In this document: positions 38,008 through 47,890 of the stretch, piece after piece
Position numbering within the stretch: position 1 is the stretch's first letter
Layout: every line of letters begins with the position of its first letter
Origin: Sepiola atlantica
Taxonomy: Eukaryota; Mollusca; Cephalopoda; Sepiida; Sepiolidae
DNA length: 64,000 nucleotides
Assembly: GCA_963556195.1 (NCBI GenBank)
Contig: OY744517.1
Location: 83,176,714 to 83,240,713 of the forward strand
Direction of reading: 5' to 3'
The notes under the pieces: generated by a model
Told to the model about the DNA's origin: nothing
Database searches by the model: none
What the model saw: the letters and a program-made list of their open reading frames with translations, nothing else
Program-made: the position numbers and the translations under genes

Positions 38008-39741
38008 TCATTCCCCTGGAATGATCGTATAGCTCTTTTTTCTGGGATTGATCTCTATGGGATCGATCCTTTTTCTTTCTCTGGAAGATCGGCGTTGTCC
38101 GGCTGCTTGTGGTGTTACCAGGTCGAACGTGTCATATATATGGTCCATTACTTCTTCTTGTTCAACAGGAGGTTGTCTGTCGTCATCAGTGACACGTTTC
38201 CGAATTTGGTTCAAATGCTTCTTGTGAGTGAATTTTGGACCTTCGATTATGTAAACCATCCGCCCGATCCTCCGCTTGACCTTTCCTAGTTCCCACATCA
38301 TACTATTATTTTTATGTACCTGGAAAAATACCTTTTCCTCAGATAAATACCTCTTTTTAGGAACTGTAGTATTCGGCGGTTTTTTGAATATTGGTTTTGC
38401 TTCATCCAGCAATTCGGATCTCGCTTTTATTTTCGTGCAGCATCCAAGCTTTTCAGAAAAAACACTTGGAAAAAATTTTTTTAGATCTTTTTGTAGTTTG
38501 TCGGCTTCGGCCGTTAAATTTTCGACTTTTTGACAAAAATCACTCATTGGCGAGTCCCATAATTCAAATTCTTGGATCCAGTCAGATCCAAATAAATTTG
38601 ATGTGTTCCTAAGAACGAATACTTTTAACTTTTTTGTCTTTCTTTTTAGTGAAACGTTAATAATTAATTCACCTTCAAAATGTATCTTTTCACCAGTTAC
38701 CGATCTTGCGATTTTATTCGTCTTCATCATCGTGGGCTTACCTAATTTTTTCCACGTGTGAACATTTATAATCGATATATCCGACCCTGAATCGTGTTGC
38801 AGATTTACTTCTCTATTTCCGATTCTCACCGTAACATATTTCCTTATGTTCTCTGTTGGTGAAGGGTCCCTTTTTGCAGTTTTTATGTAGTTCTTTTTTC
38901 CTACTTTTGCTCTGCAATATGAGGCCTTGTGCCCTGCTCGTTTGCATAGGTCACACGTTATTTTCTTATGGTACCAACATGCATTGTACCCATGAGGTCC
39001 TCCACATTTACTACAAGGGGTCCTAGGCTTTTGTCTATCCTGATAATTTTGTGAAGGGTTCCTTTTGCCTCTTGGTTGGTAATAGCTGGCGGGTGAGTGT
39101 CCTTTATTTTTGGAGCGTATCTTTTTAATGTGAGCGATACCTGTTTCCTCTATGTTTCGGGAATCTTGTTTCACTGCCACGAACCGTTGACAATCTTCAG
39201 CCAGTTTTTGAAGCGTTAAATCAGATTCTAATTCCAGTTTATTTAGAACACGACGTCTTATATCGGCGTCTTTTGTGACTATCAAACCTTGTGTGAATAT
39301 TAGGCATCTAAAATTATCTGCCGTTAATGATGACAACTTGAAGTCGTCACAGTTTTTATTAACTATAGACGCAAAAGTCGTATAATCCTGATTTTCCTTA
39401 TGTGTAATATTCATACATTTCCATCTTTTATGGAAAAGGCTTGTCTTTGGACAGTATAACTCCATTAACAGTTTGACTGCCTCGTCAAACGACAATTCGT
39501 TGGTTTTTCTTGGCAAAATATAATCCACGAATTTGTTATGTTCGGATGCACCCAACTTCCGTAGTAATAAACGAACCTTCTTTTGATCCGTCCATGAACT
39601 ACAATCAATCTTGAATAAGTCTTCAAATCTTCTGAAGTATGTTTCAAACGTTAGGTCTTCCTCAGGAGCATAGCGAAATGTATCAATGGCTGACCAGATC
39701 GCATTTTGCGAAAAAGCCGTACTGTTTTCCTTCCGTTGTCC
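38008..39741 (-). CDS. Gag capsid-nucleocapsid-protease frame with integrase-like tail
   Basis: The frame is open on minus from after a TAA at 39,742-39,744 to the stop at 38,008. Capsid-like sequence (IWSAIDTFRYAPEEDLTFE, then ETYFRRFEDLF) comes first. Two zinc knuckles follow (CSKCGGPHGYNAC; CDLCKRAGHKASYC), and then a retroviral-type aspartic protease with HDSGSDISII as the active-site box and a FGSDWIQEF motif. After the PIFKKP sequence, where the polymerase should begin, the frame passes directly into KVFFQVHKNNSMMWELGKV and GRMVYIIEGP, which resemble the C-terminal domain of Gypsy integrases. The RT, RNase H and integrase core are deleted without loss of frame. No ATG precedes the capsid part in this frame, so expression would need a frameshift from the upstream frame, or this copy is mutated. 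Confidence 0.75.
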   Translation of the reverse strand, partial: GQRKENSTAFSQNAIWSAIDTFRYAPEEDLTFETYFRRFEDLFKIDCSSWTDQKKVRLLLRKLGASEHNKFVDYILPRKTNELSFDEAVKLLMELYCPKTSLFHKRWKCMNITHKENQDYTTFASIVNKNCDDFKLSSLTADNFRCLIFTQGLIVTKDADIRRRVLNKLELESDLTLQKLAEDCQRFVAVKQDSRNIEETGIAHIKKIRSKNKGHSPASYYQPRGKRNPSQNYQDRQKPRTPCSKCGGPHGYNACWYHKKITCDLCKRAGHKASYCRAKVGKKNYIKTAKRDPSPTENIRKYVTVRIGNREVNLQHDSGSDISIINVHTWKKLGKPTMMKTNKIARSVTGEKIHFEGELIINVSLKRKTKKLKVFVLRNTSNLFGSDWIQEFELWDSPMSDFCQKVENLTAEADKLQKDLKKFFPSVFSEKLGCCTKIKARSELLDEAKPIFKKPPNTTVPKKRYLSEEKVFFQVHKNNSMMWELGKVKRRIGRMVYIIEGPKFTHKKHLNQIRKRVTDDDRQPPVEQEEVMDHIYDTFDLVTPQAAGQRRSSRERKRIDPIEINPRKKSYTIIPGE

Positions 39742-40046
39742 TTATTCATTAAAACTTGCGTTAACAAATCCATTTTTTTATCTGATTGGTTTTGATGCTC
39801 TAAATGTAATTTTTTCAATTTCAATATTTGTTCGTTCATTTCTTTCTTTTCTTCTGCGACGTATTTCATCATTTCTTTCTTTTCTCTTCCCTGTTTTTCC
39901 TCGAAGTATTTCATTAAACTTAACTGCTTCTCGTCATTTTGTTTCTGTACTATCAATTGTTCTTCTCGAAACCTTTTTTCAAGTTCTAATTGTTGATTTT
40001 GTTGAAGTTTTATAATTTCCAAAATCTGTTTTGAAAAATTCTCCAT
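39651..40046 (-). CDS. Gag N-terminal coiled-coil frame
   Basis: A 131-codon minus frame starts at an ATG at 40,044-40,046. It is rich in Glu, Lys and Gln with a heptad-like pattern (QILEIIKLQQNQQLELEKRF; EKKQGREKKEMMKYVAEEKK-type), as in Gag N-termini that drive assembly. It overlaps the capsid frame by about 91 nt (39,651-39,741) and is offset so that a -1 shift would join them. The last residues after VRLF look non-homologous. No canonical slippery heptamer is apparent in the overlap, so a one-base indel near the T-rich/A5 stretch at 39,710 is equally possible. Confidence 0.6.
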   Translation of the reverse strand: MENFSKQILEIIKLQQNQQLELEKRFREEQLIVQKQNDEKQLSLMKYFEEKQGREKKEMMKYVAEEKKEMNEQILKLKKLHLEHQNQSDKKMDLLTQVLMNKDNGRKTVRLFRKMRSGQPLIHFAMLLRKT

Positions 40047-40937
40047 TTTTTTTTTTTTTATGACAAAAAAAACGTTTTCAGAAACAAACCAATTTTTCTA
40101 TAGTACCAACTCTACAAAAAAAACTTTTACAATTTTTGTATCTGGTTATATTGACGAGTATTTCCTTAATTTATTTTTTCCTTGTGTGGCAATTTTCCAC
40201 TAGAAAATAATTTAGCGTTTGTGTTTATACAGAAAAAAAATTTTGACCTTTTTTTTTTTCTTCAATTTTCTTTTCGTAATGTGTAAGTATTTAGTTCAAA
40301 TCCTTGTTGAACGTACACTTTTTTTTATTTTACAAAGAATTAGGTTTTTTTTGTGAAAAAAAAAACGAGTTCATAGCATTTATTTAAATATTGGCCATAA
40401 TTTCTGCTTTAAGTGCGTAACAGAAATATCATATTTTCTCATTAACACAAAGTGTTATGCCGTACCTGCTTGTCGAAAGTGTTTTTTTTTTCAACGTGCC
40501 AGTCAGTCAGAGAAAAATTTATTTTAATCGGAAAAATCCGACGTAACTTTTAATTTTGTTTTTCAATGCTAATGCCTTTTTAAGACAATCTTTTTAGAAC
40601 AAACAATTTTTTTTTTGTACTTACTGAAACTTTGAGTAGTTTTTTTTTTTCAGTTGTCGTAAATCCACGCCTATATGAGTTCCGTTTTAACTCGTAGTTT
40701 AGGCTTCTTGTGGCTTTTTTTTTTCAACAGCAAGATAAGACTTTCTTGACGACGTCTTTTGTTGTTTGACGTTTTTTTTTTTTTTTTCAAGTAAATCCTT
40801 GCCCGAATCTTCGTTATTCAGTATTTTTTGTCAAATGATCCGGTAACTTTCTTGAGTAATCTTGGTAGCCAGTTTGTCGTGACTGGTATAAAATCAAAAT
40901 CCTCACGTATGTTCTTTACTAAATTTCTCGTCGCCAG
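40047..40937 (-). other. Untranslated leader of the LTR element
   Basis: About 890 bp between the 5' LTR and Gag, rich in A tracts on minus (poly-T runs on plus). The only recognised element is the primer binding site at its start. Confidence 0.6.
40928..40937 (-). promoter_or_regulatory. Primer binding site, tRNA-Ser-like
   Basis: One base after the 5' LTR (C on minus), TGGCGACGAG occurs. It is complementary to a tRNA 3' end CUCGUCGCCA, which from memory matches animal tRNA-Ser(GCU). A tRNA search would confirm the donor. Confidence 0.7.
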
Positions 40938-41183
40938 TGTTGTAGACCCGTGCTAGGGGTCACAAAGATAACAACCACAAATTGTGACAGGTTAAAATAT
41001 ACAATGTATTTATTCATAGCAATACAGTAACGCCACTAAATGTGGTAGGAGATGACCGGATTCCTACCATGCGGTAAAACATGAATAGGAATGTCCTCTG
41101 TTTGAGTCTTTGCAACCATGGTATTTATTATAGATGGTTGCTTCCATTAGTTCTTCAATAGGGGTGATTTGTACCCCACAACA
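40938..41183 (-). repeat. 5' LTR (246 bp)
   Basis: Starts TGTTGTGGGGTACAAATC on minus and ends in CAACA. See the 3' LTR for the single difference. Confidence 0.95.
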
Positions 41184-41998
41184 TATTCCCAGAACTCTTG
41201 TAGACTGGTACCACAGAGGCAATTTTCCAGCTATCGGGGAAGCAAGATTCGGCTAGGCGTTTATTGTAGAGTTTGGAGAGGACAGGGGCCAGTTCAGCAG
41301 AGCCTTTCTTTATTACTATTACAGGTAAAAGATCAGGCCCACAAGTTTTGGAGGTATCAAGGTTTTTTATGATGTCTCTGACTTGGGATGAAGTGATGAC
41401 CAAGTTTTCAAGTGTGGCTCGGTCTGCAATGGGTATTTAGGGAGGGGGTGGTTTTCTGAATCCCAAGTGGAGTTTAAGGTGAAACGCTGGGCAAGTAGTT
41501 CAGCCTTATCAGTTGCTGTGCAAACGACATCATTGTGGTTTGATAGTGGGGGAATCGTTGATTGACCATTATTCACCACACTATTATAGATTTTCCAGAA
41601 ATCGCGAGTACTTAGTTTCTGTGACTGAATGCGTTTTTTCGTTATCTCTGTATACCTTCTCTTTGCTTCACCTATCACGGCCTTACAATTATTTCTTGAC
41701 TCTATAAATTTCTGTCTATTAGTAGCTGACTTATGGCGGCGAATTTACGGAATGCTTGTTGCCTCTCAGCAATGGTAGCTGCACATTTCGAGGTGAACCA
41801 TTGGGGAGAGTGGGGCTTGCTAAAGAATTTTCGCATGGGGACATAAGCTTCAATGCCTGCTTTGACCCATTCAGTTAACTCATTTGCACACTGGTCAGCA
41901 GGGAGTGAGAAGGTTTCCCTCCATGGGACGTCGCTGTGATCTCTGATTGATTCGAAATCAGTCTGCTTGTAGTATCGTTGTTTTGAGCAACGGTTCAT
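41184..41998 (-). pseudogene. APE-type LINE, segment between endonuclease and polymerase
   Basis: Three overlapping minus pieces in different frames continue the LINE. They are 41,998-41,702 (RKFFSKPHSPQWFTSKCAAT), 41,678-41,367 (LSTRDFWKIYNSVVNNGQ; ATDKAELLAQRFTLNSTW) and 41,403-41,184 (ITSSQVRDIIKNLDTSK; GPDLLPVIVIKKGSAELAP; SWKIASVVPVYKSS). Frame changes near 41,990-42,010, 41,690 and 41,430 show decay. The final codons are in phase with the polymerase segment beyond the LTR element once one TATTC copy is discounted. Confidence 0.85.
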
Positions 41999-42827
41999 CA
42001 GCTTTTGGACGACTTTTTAGGATGATATGAATCATTAGCACAATGTGATCAGCATTCCTGAGTGGACTATGAGCTTTCGTCACACAAGCCTCGGGTATTG
42101 AGGTCAAGTAAAGGTCTGGAAATGAGGCTTGTTGGTCCACTTGATCGGGGATGCGGGTCGGAAAATCGACAGTCTGAGAGAGGGAGTGAGCTAAGGAGAA
42201 ATTATACGTAGAGTTGCCGGCTGCGTCAGTAAGGCTGGAGAATCCCAACCAGTCGCGGTGGTGGGCATTAAAATCCCCAAATACATGTATCTGGGCATTC
42301 GAGTCAATTAAGAGTGCTCTATCTATGCTTTCAGAGACAGAGTTTAGCAGAGTACAGTCCTGGGTCGACGGGGAGCGGTAGAGGAAATATAGGTAACTAA
42401 CGTTGTGATGTAAAGTCAATCTAAAGCACATGTAGTCGTAGTCATCTGATTCTAACCTATGTTCTCTAGTCAGGGGGAGGGTGTTCCGAACATAAACTCC
42501 TAGCCCGTGCATGTGTTTGTCAGAGTCTTTACGGTAGAGTGGGAGGTAGTCAGTCATGTCAAAGTGGTGAGAAGAGATTGAGGATTGAAGGTTAGTTTCA
42601 CTCAGAGCTAGGATATCCGGGGAGTTTTTCAGGAGAAAGGTTTCTACGTCGTTGATGTTGGTTCTAAGTCCCCGGATATTTGAGAATGCAAGCCTCAAGG
42701 GCGGAGGCGAAAGTGATTTTTGGGTGTCTGGTTTAGGTTTGATTTTATTTCTTTGTAATGGCATGTTGAATTTGATTATAGAGTGGATTGGCCAAGGTGG
42801 GTACTTGTTTGGTGCCAATAAGCTCAC
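41958..42827 (-). pseudogene. APE-type LINE endonuclease domain
   Basis: The minus frame reads LRLAFSNIRGLRTN, LALSETNL, LGVYVRNTLPL, YFLYRSPS, HVFGDFNAHHRDW and a closing NADHIVLMIHI. These are the apurinic/apyrimidinic endonuclease motifs used for target-primed integration: the N of the first box, the E of SETN, the DFN box and the H of the usual SDH box, here ADH. The frame ends shortly after with a frameshift. Upstream, 42,830-43,140 is probably the LINE 5' region, but I found no motif there. Confidence 0.85.
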
Positions 42828-42829
42828 AC

Positions 42830-43527
42830 AACCAGTCCATTAGTCACGACCTGGTCCATGGGGGTTGTGGCCTCAGGAAAGCCCACCGGAGATAATTGCA
42901 GGGTCCCTTTCCATGCGCGACATGACACATACAACTACCCACAGTATTATGCAACTGATGATGGAGCAGCCGTTCTTGGCGCTACCCAAGAGTTTGGGCT
43001 CCTTCCTATCAGTCGGAAACAGCAGCCAGACAACCTGTTTAACCTTTACCCTCAACCTGTCAGAACAAGAGAGACCCAGACTGGTCATGTAAGACTTACT
43101 AACGAAAAAACTTTCCCCAAGTTGCCCAAATAGAGAGAAAGACAACGGCGTTCATTGTCCTAGTAAGGAAACAAGGCTAGGCACTGAGTGTTTAAAGGCG
43201 TTCCAGCGCTGTTACCTCTGCGCCTGACTAATAAACAAAGAAGGAGTGCAATTGTAGGTTTGCAAACCGGATATTTTGTTCGAGATTCCAACTCTAGGAA
43301 GGTTGTCGATCAGGACTAAGGAAGCCATCCTCCCCCAACAGTTTACTGCCATGGCGTAAGTAGCTGGTAGCAAGGTTTTTTGTCAGAGATTTCCTTCTCT
43401 TAGATGGATAGCCTTACAAGGTCTTATGGGTCCAACACTCCGAGAGGGGTAAAAATAGCCTGCGCCCGTGTACTAGTCAGGTATTTCCTAGCCCCCGCAG
43501 GTAAAAAAAAAAAAATTCCATATAATA
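42830..43527. other. Probable LINE 5' region and unique flank
   Basis: Several unproductive frames on both strands; the longest is about 90 codons. No motif, RNA gene or terminus was recognised, and the true 5' end of the LINE is not determined. Confidence 0.4.
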
Positions 43528-43529
43528 TA

Positions 43530-43580
<51 letters not shown>

Positions 43581-43672
43581 GTAGATAGAATAAGTTCAAT
43601 TGCATACTAAGGATGGAACAGTAAGTTGAAGATAGGTTTCCCTCTCCCCCCCCCCCTTTCAACCCCGAACGC

Positions 43673-44278
43673 AAATTTCGGTTTCTTCACTGCTGAAGCA
43701 GATATGAAATGTGTCTTTAACTAGACTGGCATGGTTAGTTTGGACGATATTCTTTCCCTATCTACATTCGCTAGTGACTACCCCCACCCACCCCTTTTCA
43801 AACCTGAACGCAAGTGACCGAGAATGTAGGCAAGAAGAGAAAAGAAAGAAAAGATACAGATTTTTTGAACAGTCAAGAAATCAAGAATCCTGGAAAAAAA
43901 AAGATTATTTAGCTAGATACTTGTTGCATGTTAATACATGGATTAATTAAGAAAAAGATTCCAGAATAAAATAATTTAAACACTTAGCTTTTTTTGTTGT
44001 TAAATGCCACCCATACATTTCAGTTGAAATTTCGGTTTCTTCACTGCTGAGGCAGATATGAAATGTGTCTTTAACTGTAGACTGGCATGGTTAGTTTGGA
44101 CGATATTCTTTCCCTATCTACATTCGCTAGTGACTACCCCCACCCACCCACCCACCCCTTTTCAAACCTGAACGAAAGTGACCTCTCTGTAACCTGCAGA
44201 ATGTAGGCAAGAAAAGAAAAGAAAGAAAAGATACAGATTTTTTTGAACAGTCAAGAAATCAAGAATCCTGGAAAAAAA

Positions 44279-44279
<1 letters not shown>
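43673..44279. repeat. Direct duplication of about 230-250 bp
   Basis: The segments 43,673-43,903 and 44,026-44,279 both run from aaatttcggtttcttcactg through gatatgaaatgtgtctttaa, gacgatattctttccctatc and ttttcaaacctgaacg to gaatcctggaaaaaaaa. They lie 353 bp apart. The second ends in a (TA)n run. The first ends in A-rich sequence. The shared A-rich 3' ends suggest a retroposed unit, but no head was identified. Confidence 0.8.
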
Positions 44280-44353
<74 letters not shown>

Positions 44354-44364
44354 ACTCTCATAAT

Positions 44365-44643
44365 AATAATAAAGCTAATAGCTCCATTGGTTTTACAAGC
44401 ACTACCCTATCCGACGCCTCGCCATGCATCTTGTAAACTCTAGCTCAATTTACCAACGTCTACTAAAACATAACTGCCCTCCCTTTGATTTAAGACAAAT
44501 TCTAGTTAATAACACTAAAATCATACATTCCGAAACCAATTTAAAAAAATTAAAAATCCTCGAAGCTATCTACATAAAAACAGAACCTAAAATTAGCATC
44601 ATATATGAAACCAATAATAACATTTTTAAATGCTTAACGTAAT
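44365..44643 (+). pseudogene. Penelope-like C-terminal fragment (tentative)
   Basis: A plus frame reads HLVNSSSIYQRLLKHNCPPF, RQILVNNTKIIHSETN and LKKLKILEAIYIKTEPKISI before a stop at about 44,641. The pattern of an H-containing KIIHSETNLKKLKILEAIYIK segment near the protein end resembles the linker and GIY-YIG-type C-terminal part of Penelope-like polymerases, where ...R.I.E...I....P.... is usual. No RT core is present. It begins just after a (TA)n tract and is followed by a hammerhead-like motif at about 44,800-44,850, consistent with Penelope-like structure. Confidence 0.45.
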
Positions 44644-44799
44644 GCGATTTTGTTCTGTGATGCCATCCAGCGTTGCTGAATTAAAATCGGCAACGACTTC
44701 CTGGAACAATGTGAAAAAACGTTCTATGCGCATTTCTCCACCGTCTTTTTAAAATTCTCTTCTTTCTCCAGCTTTTTTGTTCATTTGCTTTTGACACCT

Positions 44800-44850
44800 C
44801 AGGATGATTCGACAAAGAATCGAAAACGTTCGTGATACCTGTGAAACCTA
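44800..44850 (+). ncRNA. Hammerhead-like motif, degraded
   Basis: CTCAGGATGATTCGAC, then a GATTC/GAATC stem, then GAAAACGTTCGTG. The expected CTGANGA core would read CTCAGGA, with one core change, and helix III is unclear. Listed because it follows the Penelope-like fragment. Confidence 0.3.
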
Positions 44851-44960
44851 TAGAACATTTATTGATTTTTTTTATTTTAATACAAAAAGACACTCAGAAA
44901 AATTGAAAAAATAAAAAAGGTATAATTAAACAGACGAATTCTGTTATTTTTAACAATGTT

Positions 44961-45029
<69 letters not shown>

Positions 45030-45033
<4 letters not shown>

Positions 45034-45388
45034 AAGGAAGGATGAGAGTAATCCGACGTAATGGGAAATGAAAAAGGAAAAAACCAAGAGATATTTTTTA
45101 TATATTCATCAACGTTTCGTCTTTATTTGTAAGACTTCCTCAGGATGATAATTTTAAGAAATTTCACTCTCTGCCACTGACTGACTTCTCTCAGCCCGAA
45201 CCTTGGTCCAGCGCTCTTGGTAGCCACGGCTACTACTTTTTTTCATCAACCCATCATGTCAACCCAATATTTCAGTGTACTTGCATGACATTTTTCTTAA
45301 AATTATCATCCTGAGGAAGTCTTACAAATAAAGACGAAACGTTGATGAATATATAAAAAATATCTCTTGGTTTTTCCTTTTTCATTTC

Positions 45389-45390
<2 letters not shown>
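45030..45390. mobile_element. Head-to-head inverted pair between (TA)n tracts
   Basis: A minus copy (about 45,155-45,030) and a plus copy (45,155-45,390) of the module also found at 33,078-33,310 face each other. Both contain the hammerhead-like CTGAGGA, a GTCTT/AAGAC stem and GACGAAACG. Both then run through tgatgaatatat and ctcttggtttttcc to the outer (TA)n runs at 44,965-45,029 and 45,391-45,437. The plus copy is longer and has the head cactctctgccactgactg. The core obeys the hammerhead consensus (N7 = G), but helix III after GAAAC does not close convincingly. Confidence 0.7.
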
Positions 45391-45440
<50 letters not shown>

Positions 45441-45541
45441 TGTGTGTGTGAGAGAGAGTGTTCACACTCTCATGTCTGATAAATTTCCAACAACGAAAGT
45501 GTCTCTCATAGAATGTGCAGTGTCTGTCATCACTGCATAAC

Positions 45542-45650
45542 AAAGCTTGTTTACCATGTAATTGCATATGAATCTTGCCTGTTTAATTATACATCCATCC
45601 CTTCCCAACTGGGAGAATAACAGCTGATAAAAACTTTCTCCCTGATCATG
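45542..45650 (+). repeat. Fragment shared with 34,840-34,910
   Basis: Both loci contain aattg(c/g)atatgaatcttg, cctgtttaattatacatcca and tcccttcccaactgggagaa. This marks a dispersed repeat family whose other copy is part of the inverted pair at 34,619-34,992. Confidence 0.75.
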
Positions 45651-45719
45651 ATGCCATCTCCCCAATTTGATGGTACTAAATCCTTTTCAAAACCACTTCT
45701 TTAAGATTTGCTATTGTTT

Positions 45720-46188
45720 CAGTTTCCATAAGACATATTCACATACAGTACGTTAAATTTGGAAGACCAACAGTTTCCATAAGACATATTCACATACAGT
45801 ACGTTAAATTTGGAAGACCAACAGTTTCCATAAGACATATTCACATACAGTACGTTAAATTTGGAAGACCAACAGTTTCCATAAGACATATTCACATACA
45901 GTACGTTAAATTTAGAAGACCAACAGTTTCCATAAGACATATTCACATACAGTACGTTAAATTTGGAAGACCAACGGTTTCCATAAGACATATTCACATT
46001 CAGTACGTTAAATTTGGAAGACCAACAGTTTCCATAAGACATATTCACATACAGTACGTTAAATTTGGAAGACCAACAGTTTCCATAAGACATATTCACA
46101 TACAGTACGTTAAATTTGGAAGACCAACAGTTTCCATAAGACATATTCACATACAGTACGTTAAATTTGGAAGACCAACAGTTTCCAT
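45720..46188. repeat. 51-bp minisatellite, about 9.2 copies
   Basis: The unit starts agtttccataagacatattc, continues through acatacagtacgttaaattt and ends ggaagaccaac. Copies differ by only a few substitutions (for example near 45,913 and 45,975). The length is a multiple of three, which produces an open minus frame with no protein meaning. Confidence 0.97.
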
Positions 46189-47225
46189 TCCCAAAATATA
46201 CTGACCAATTCTGTGCAGAAACGGCTTACAACTTGTCCCAAAAGTCAACACAATAAAAATCTATTTTTCTAATTTGCGACCAATCAGATTTTTTCTTTGA
46301 AGTCTTTTAGTGTTCCCGTTTTTATTTAATATTTTTAAGGGGTGCTATCCATATAAAAAACTTAATCTTAACTTAAACAGTCTTCGAAATGAACTCCTAA
46401 GGCATGTGGTGTTTAAGCTGGTCCTTGTTTCTATTTCTCAATTTCATTTTTACTGCATAATCCTTGTATGTCTGGAAAAAATAACTCTTTGTGGTTCTTC
46501 TTTCACCAAGCTTAATATTCCTACTCTGATTCCTCCTACTTCTACTACTACTACTTCACACACAGTCAGCCAACAGTCACATGCATACTTCAATAGTGTG
46601 TGCGTCACATATGCAAATATAATAACGTATACACACTGCCTGTTTTCGTTTCTTGAACACATGCAAAATAATTCACGAAGACAGCTATACAAACAAAGGC
46701 CTTATGAACATTTCCATTGATAATTCGTGGACTTTCTTATTTGTAATTAACACCAAATGAACAACTTTGTAAAACTGTATTTTGCCATTCAACTAAAAAG
46801 CAAATAAATAAAACTTTTTACACTTGTAGAGATTGTTTCTTATCTTTTATTTAATCTGTTTATCTTATCAAGGGTTGACGTCATTGTGTTTTCTACAAAT
46901 TTTTCACTCACTTTTTCAAACTCAGTTTCAAAGGAAAATCTAAGAATTCAATTGTTTCATGTTTTCAAGAGAGGGAGTTTGTACTTTATGACATATGCAG
47001 ATTTGGAAATAAGTATTTGTTAGTATTTACTTTCACAATGTACAAGATGTGACGCAAGGTCGTTTTGAGGTATGGACCGGACTGATCGTCTGTAATGTAG
47101 TTGGGGTGTTCTTCAACTTCCACAGTGTGTCCACTTCGTCGGCAGAATCCGCTGGTCGAATTTCTGTAGTCACAGTGGTGAGGTGGCAGCTTAAGTTTCC
47201 ATCTTCTCTTTTCTCTGCCGTTGTA
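46189..47225. other. Unique spacer, no gene supported
   Basis: Only chance frames are seen. An 18-bp word, agatgtgac(g/a)caaggtcg at 47,045-47,062, recurs at 54,875-54,892 with one mismatch. Confidence 0.4.
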
Positions 47226-47227
47226 GG

Positions 47228-47329
47228 CATCTTCTTTCTCTTCCTCTTCTTCCTCCTCCTCTTCGTCTTCTTCTTCCTCTTCTTCCTCCTCCTCCTCCCC
47301 CTCCTCTCCTTCTTCTTCTTCTTCTTCTT

Positions 47330-47359
<30 letters not shown>
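47228..47359. repeat. (CTT)n / mixed polypyrimidine tract
   Basis: About 130 bases are almost purely pyrimidine on plus, ending in roughly twenty CTT repeats. It gives a poly-Lys/Arg chance frame on minus. Such tracts can form triplex DNA. Confidence 0.95.
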
Positions 47360-47360
<1 letters not shown>

Positions 47361-47890
47361 ATAACAGCTTCCATAAACGTTATTAAAAAGAAACACCACA
47401 AATGCAATTGGGCTTTAAAAATCTCTTCAGGGTTTTATTCTTTTTTTTATAGCATACATGTATATGCATAAAACACCCACCCTCCTATGGGAATGGCAGC
47501 AGCTATCTAACCCAACTGCTCTCTCTCTCTGCCAGTGCAATAGAAAGAGAAAGATCTTCCCTGCTCATTTGCCACACAAGATTCCTGTCTCTGTGATGTC
47601 ACTGCCTGAACACATAGCTTTTACTTGAATTCTAATTGGAAAATTCCACTCTACTTAATTTTTAACCTTATGTGGAAATCGACCATGCTATCCTTTCTTT
47701 ACACACCAGCATCTAAATATTATTACACTTCATTGTCTTTATCTAAAAGCTGAAATCAATCATTTTTATAATTCAAATCAGTGATCAAAATTTCATATTT
47801 ATTCTATCCGTACATACGACAATCACCTGTAATTTAGTGGGACGTTTTGAGGATAAGTAATTGCCGGTAAATTTCATAGTTTTCATGTTC
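47360..47890. other. AT-rich spacer
   Basis: Nothing recognised apart from short CT runs. Confidence 0.4.

Larger units (their letters stand above)
37745..41183 (-). mobile_element. Young Ty3/Gypsy-type LTR element, internally deleted
   Basis: The 3,439-bp element on minus has 246-bp LTRs at 40,938-41,183 (5') and 37,745-37,990 (3') that differ at one position. LTR ends are TGTTG...CAACA. The target duplication is TATTC (37,740-37,744 and 41,184-41,188). It encodes a coiled-coil Gag N-terminus, then capsid, two zinc knuckles, protease and an integrase-like C-terminal tail. Reverse transcriptase, RNase H and the integrase core are absent, so it needs enzymes from a relative. Gag and protease features fit the Mag-like branch; that assignment is tentative. 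It sits inside a LINE reading frame that is in phase across the empty target site. Confidence 0.92.

Noticed and set aside
42858..43145. Overlapping 75-91-codon frames on both strands upstream of the LINE endonuclease
   Set aside because: Mutually shadowing frames without motif; more likely LINE 5' region.
45719..46150. 143-codon repetitive minus frame
   Set aside because: Product of the 51-bp minisatellite, again a multiple of three.
46310..46720. 136-codon plus frame
   Set aside because: No recognisable domain; composition matches surrounding AT-rich DNA.
47033..47471. Poly-Lys/Arg frame on minus and hydrophobic frame on plus
   Set aside because: Direct translation of a CTT microsatellite.
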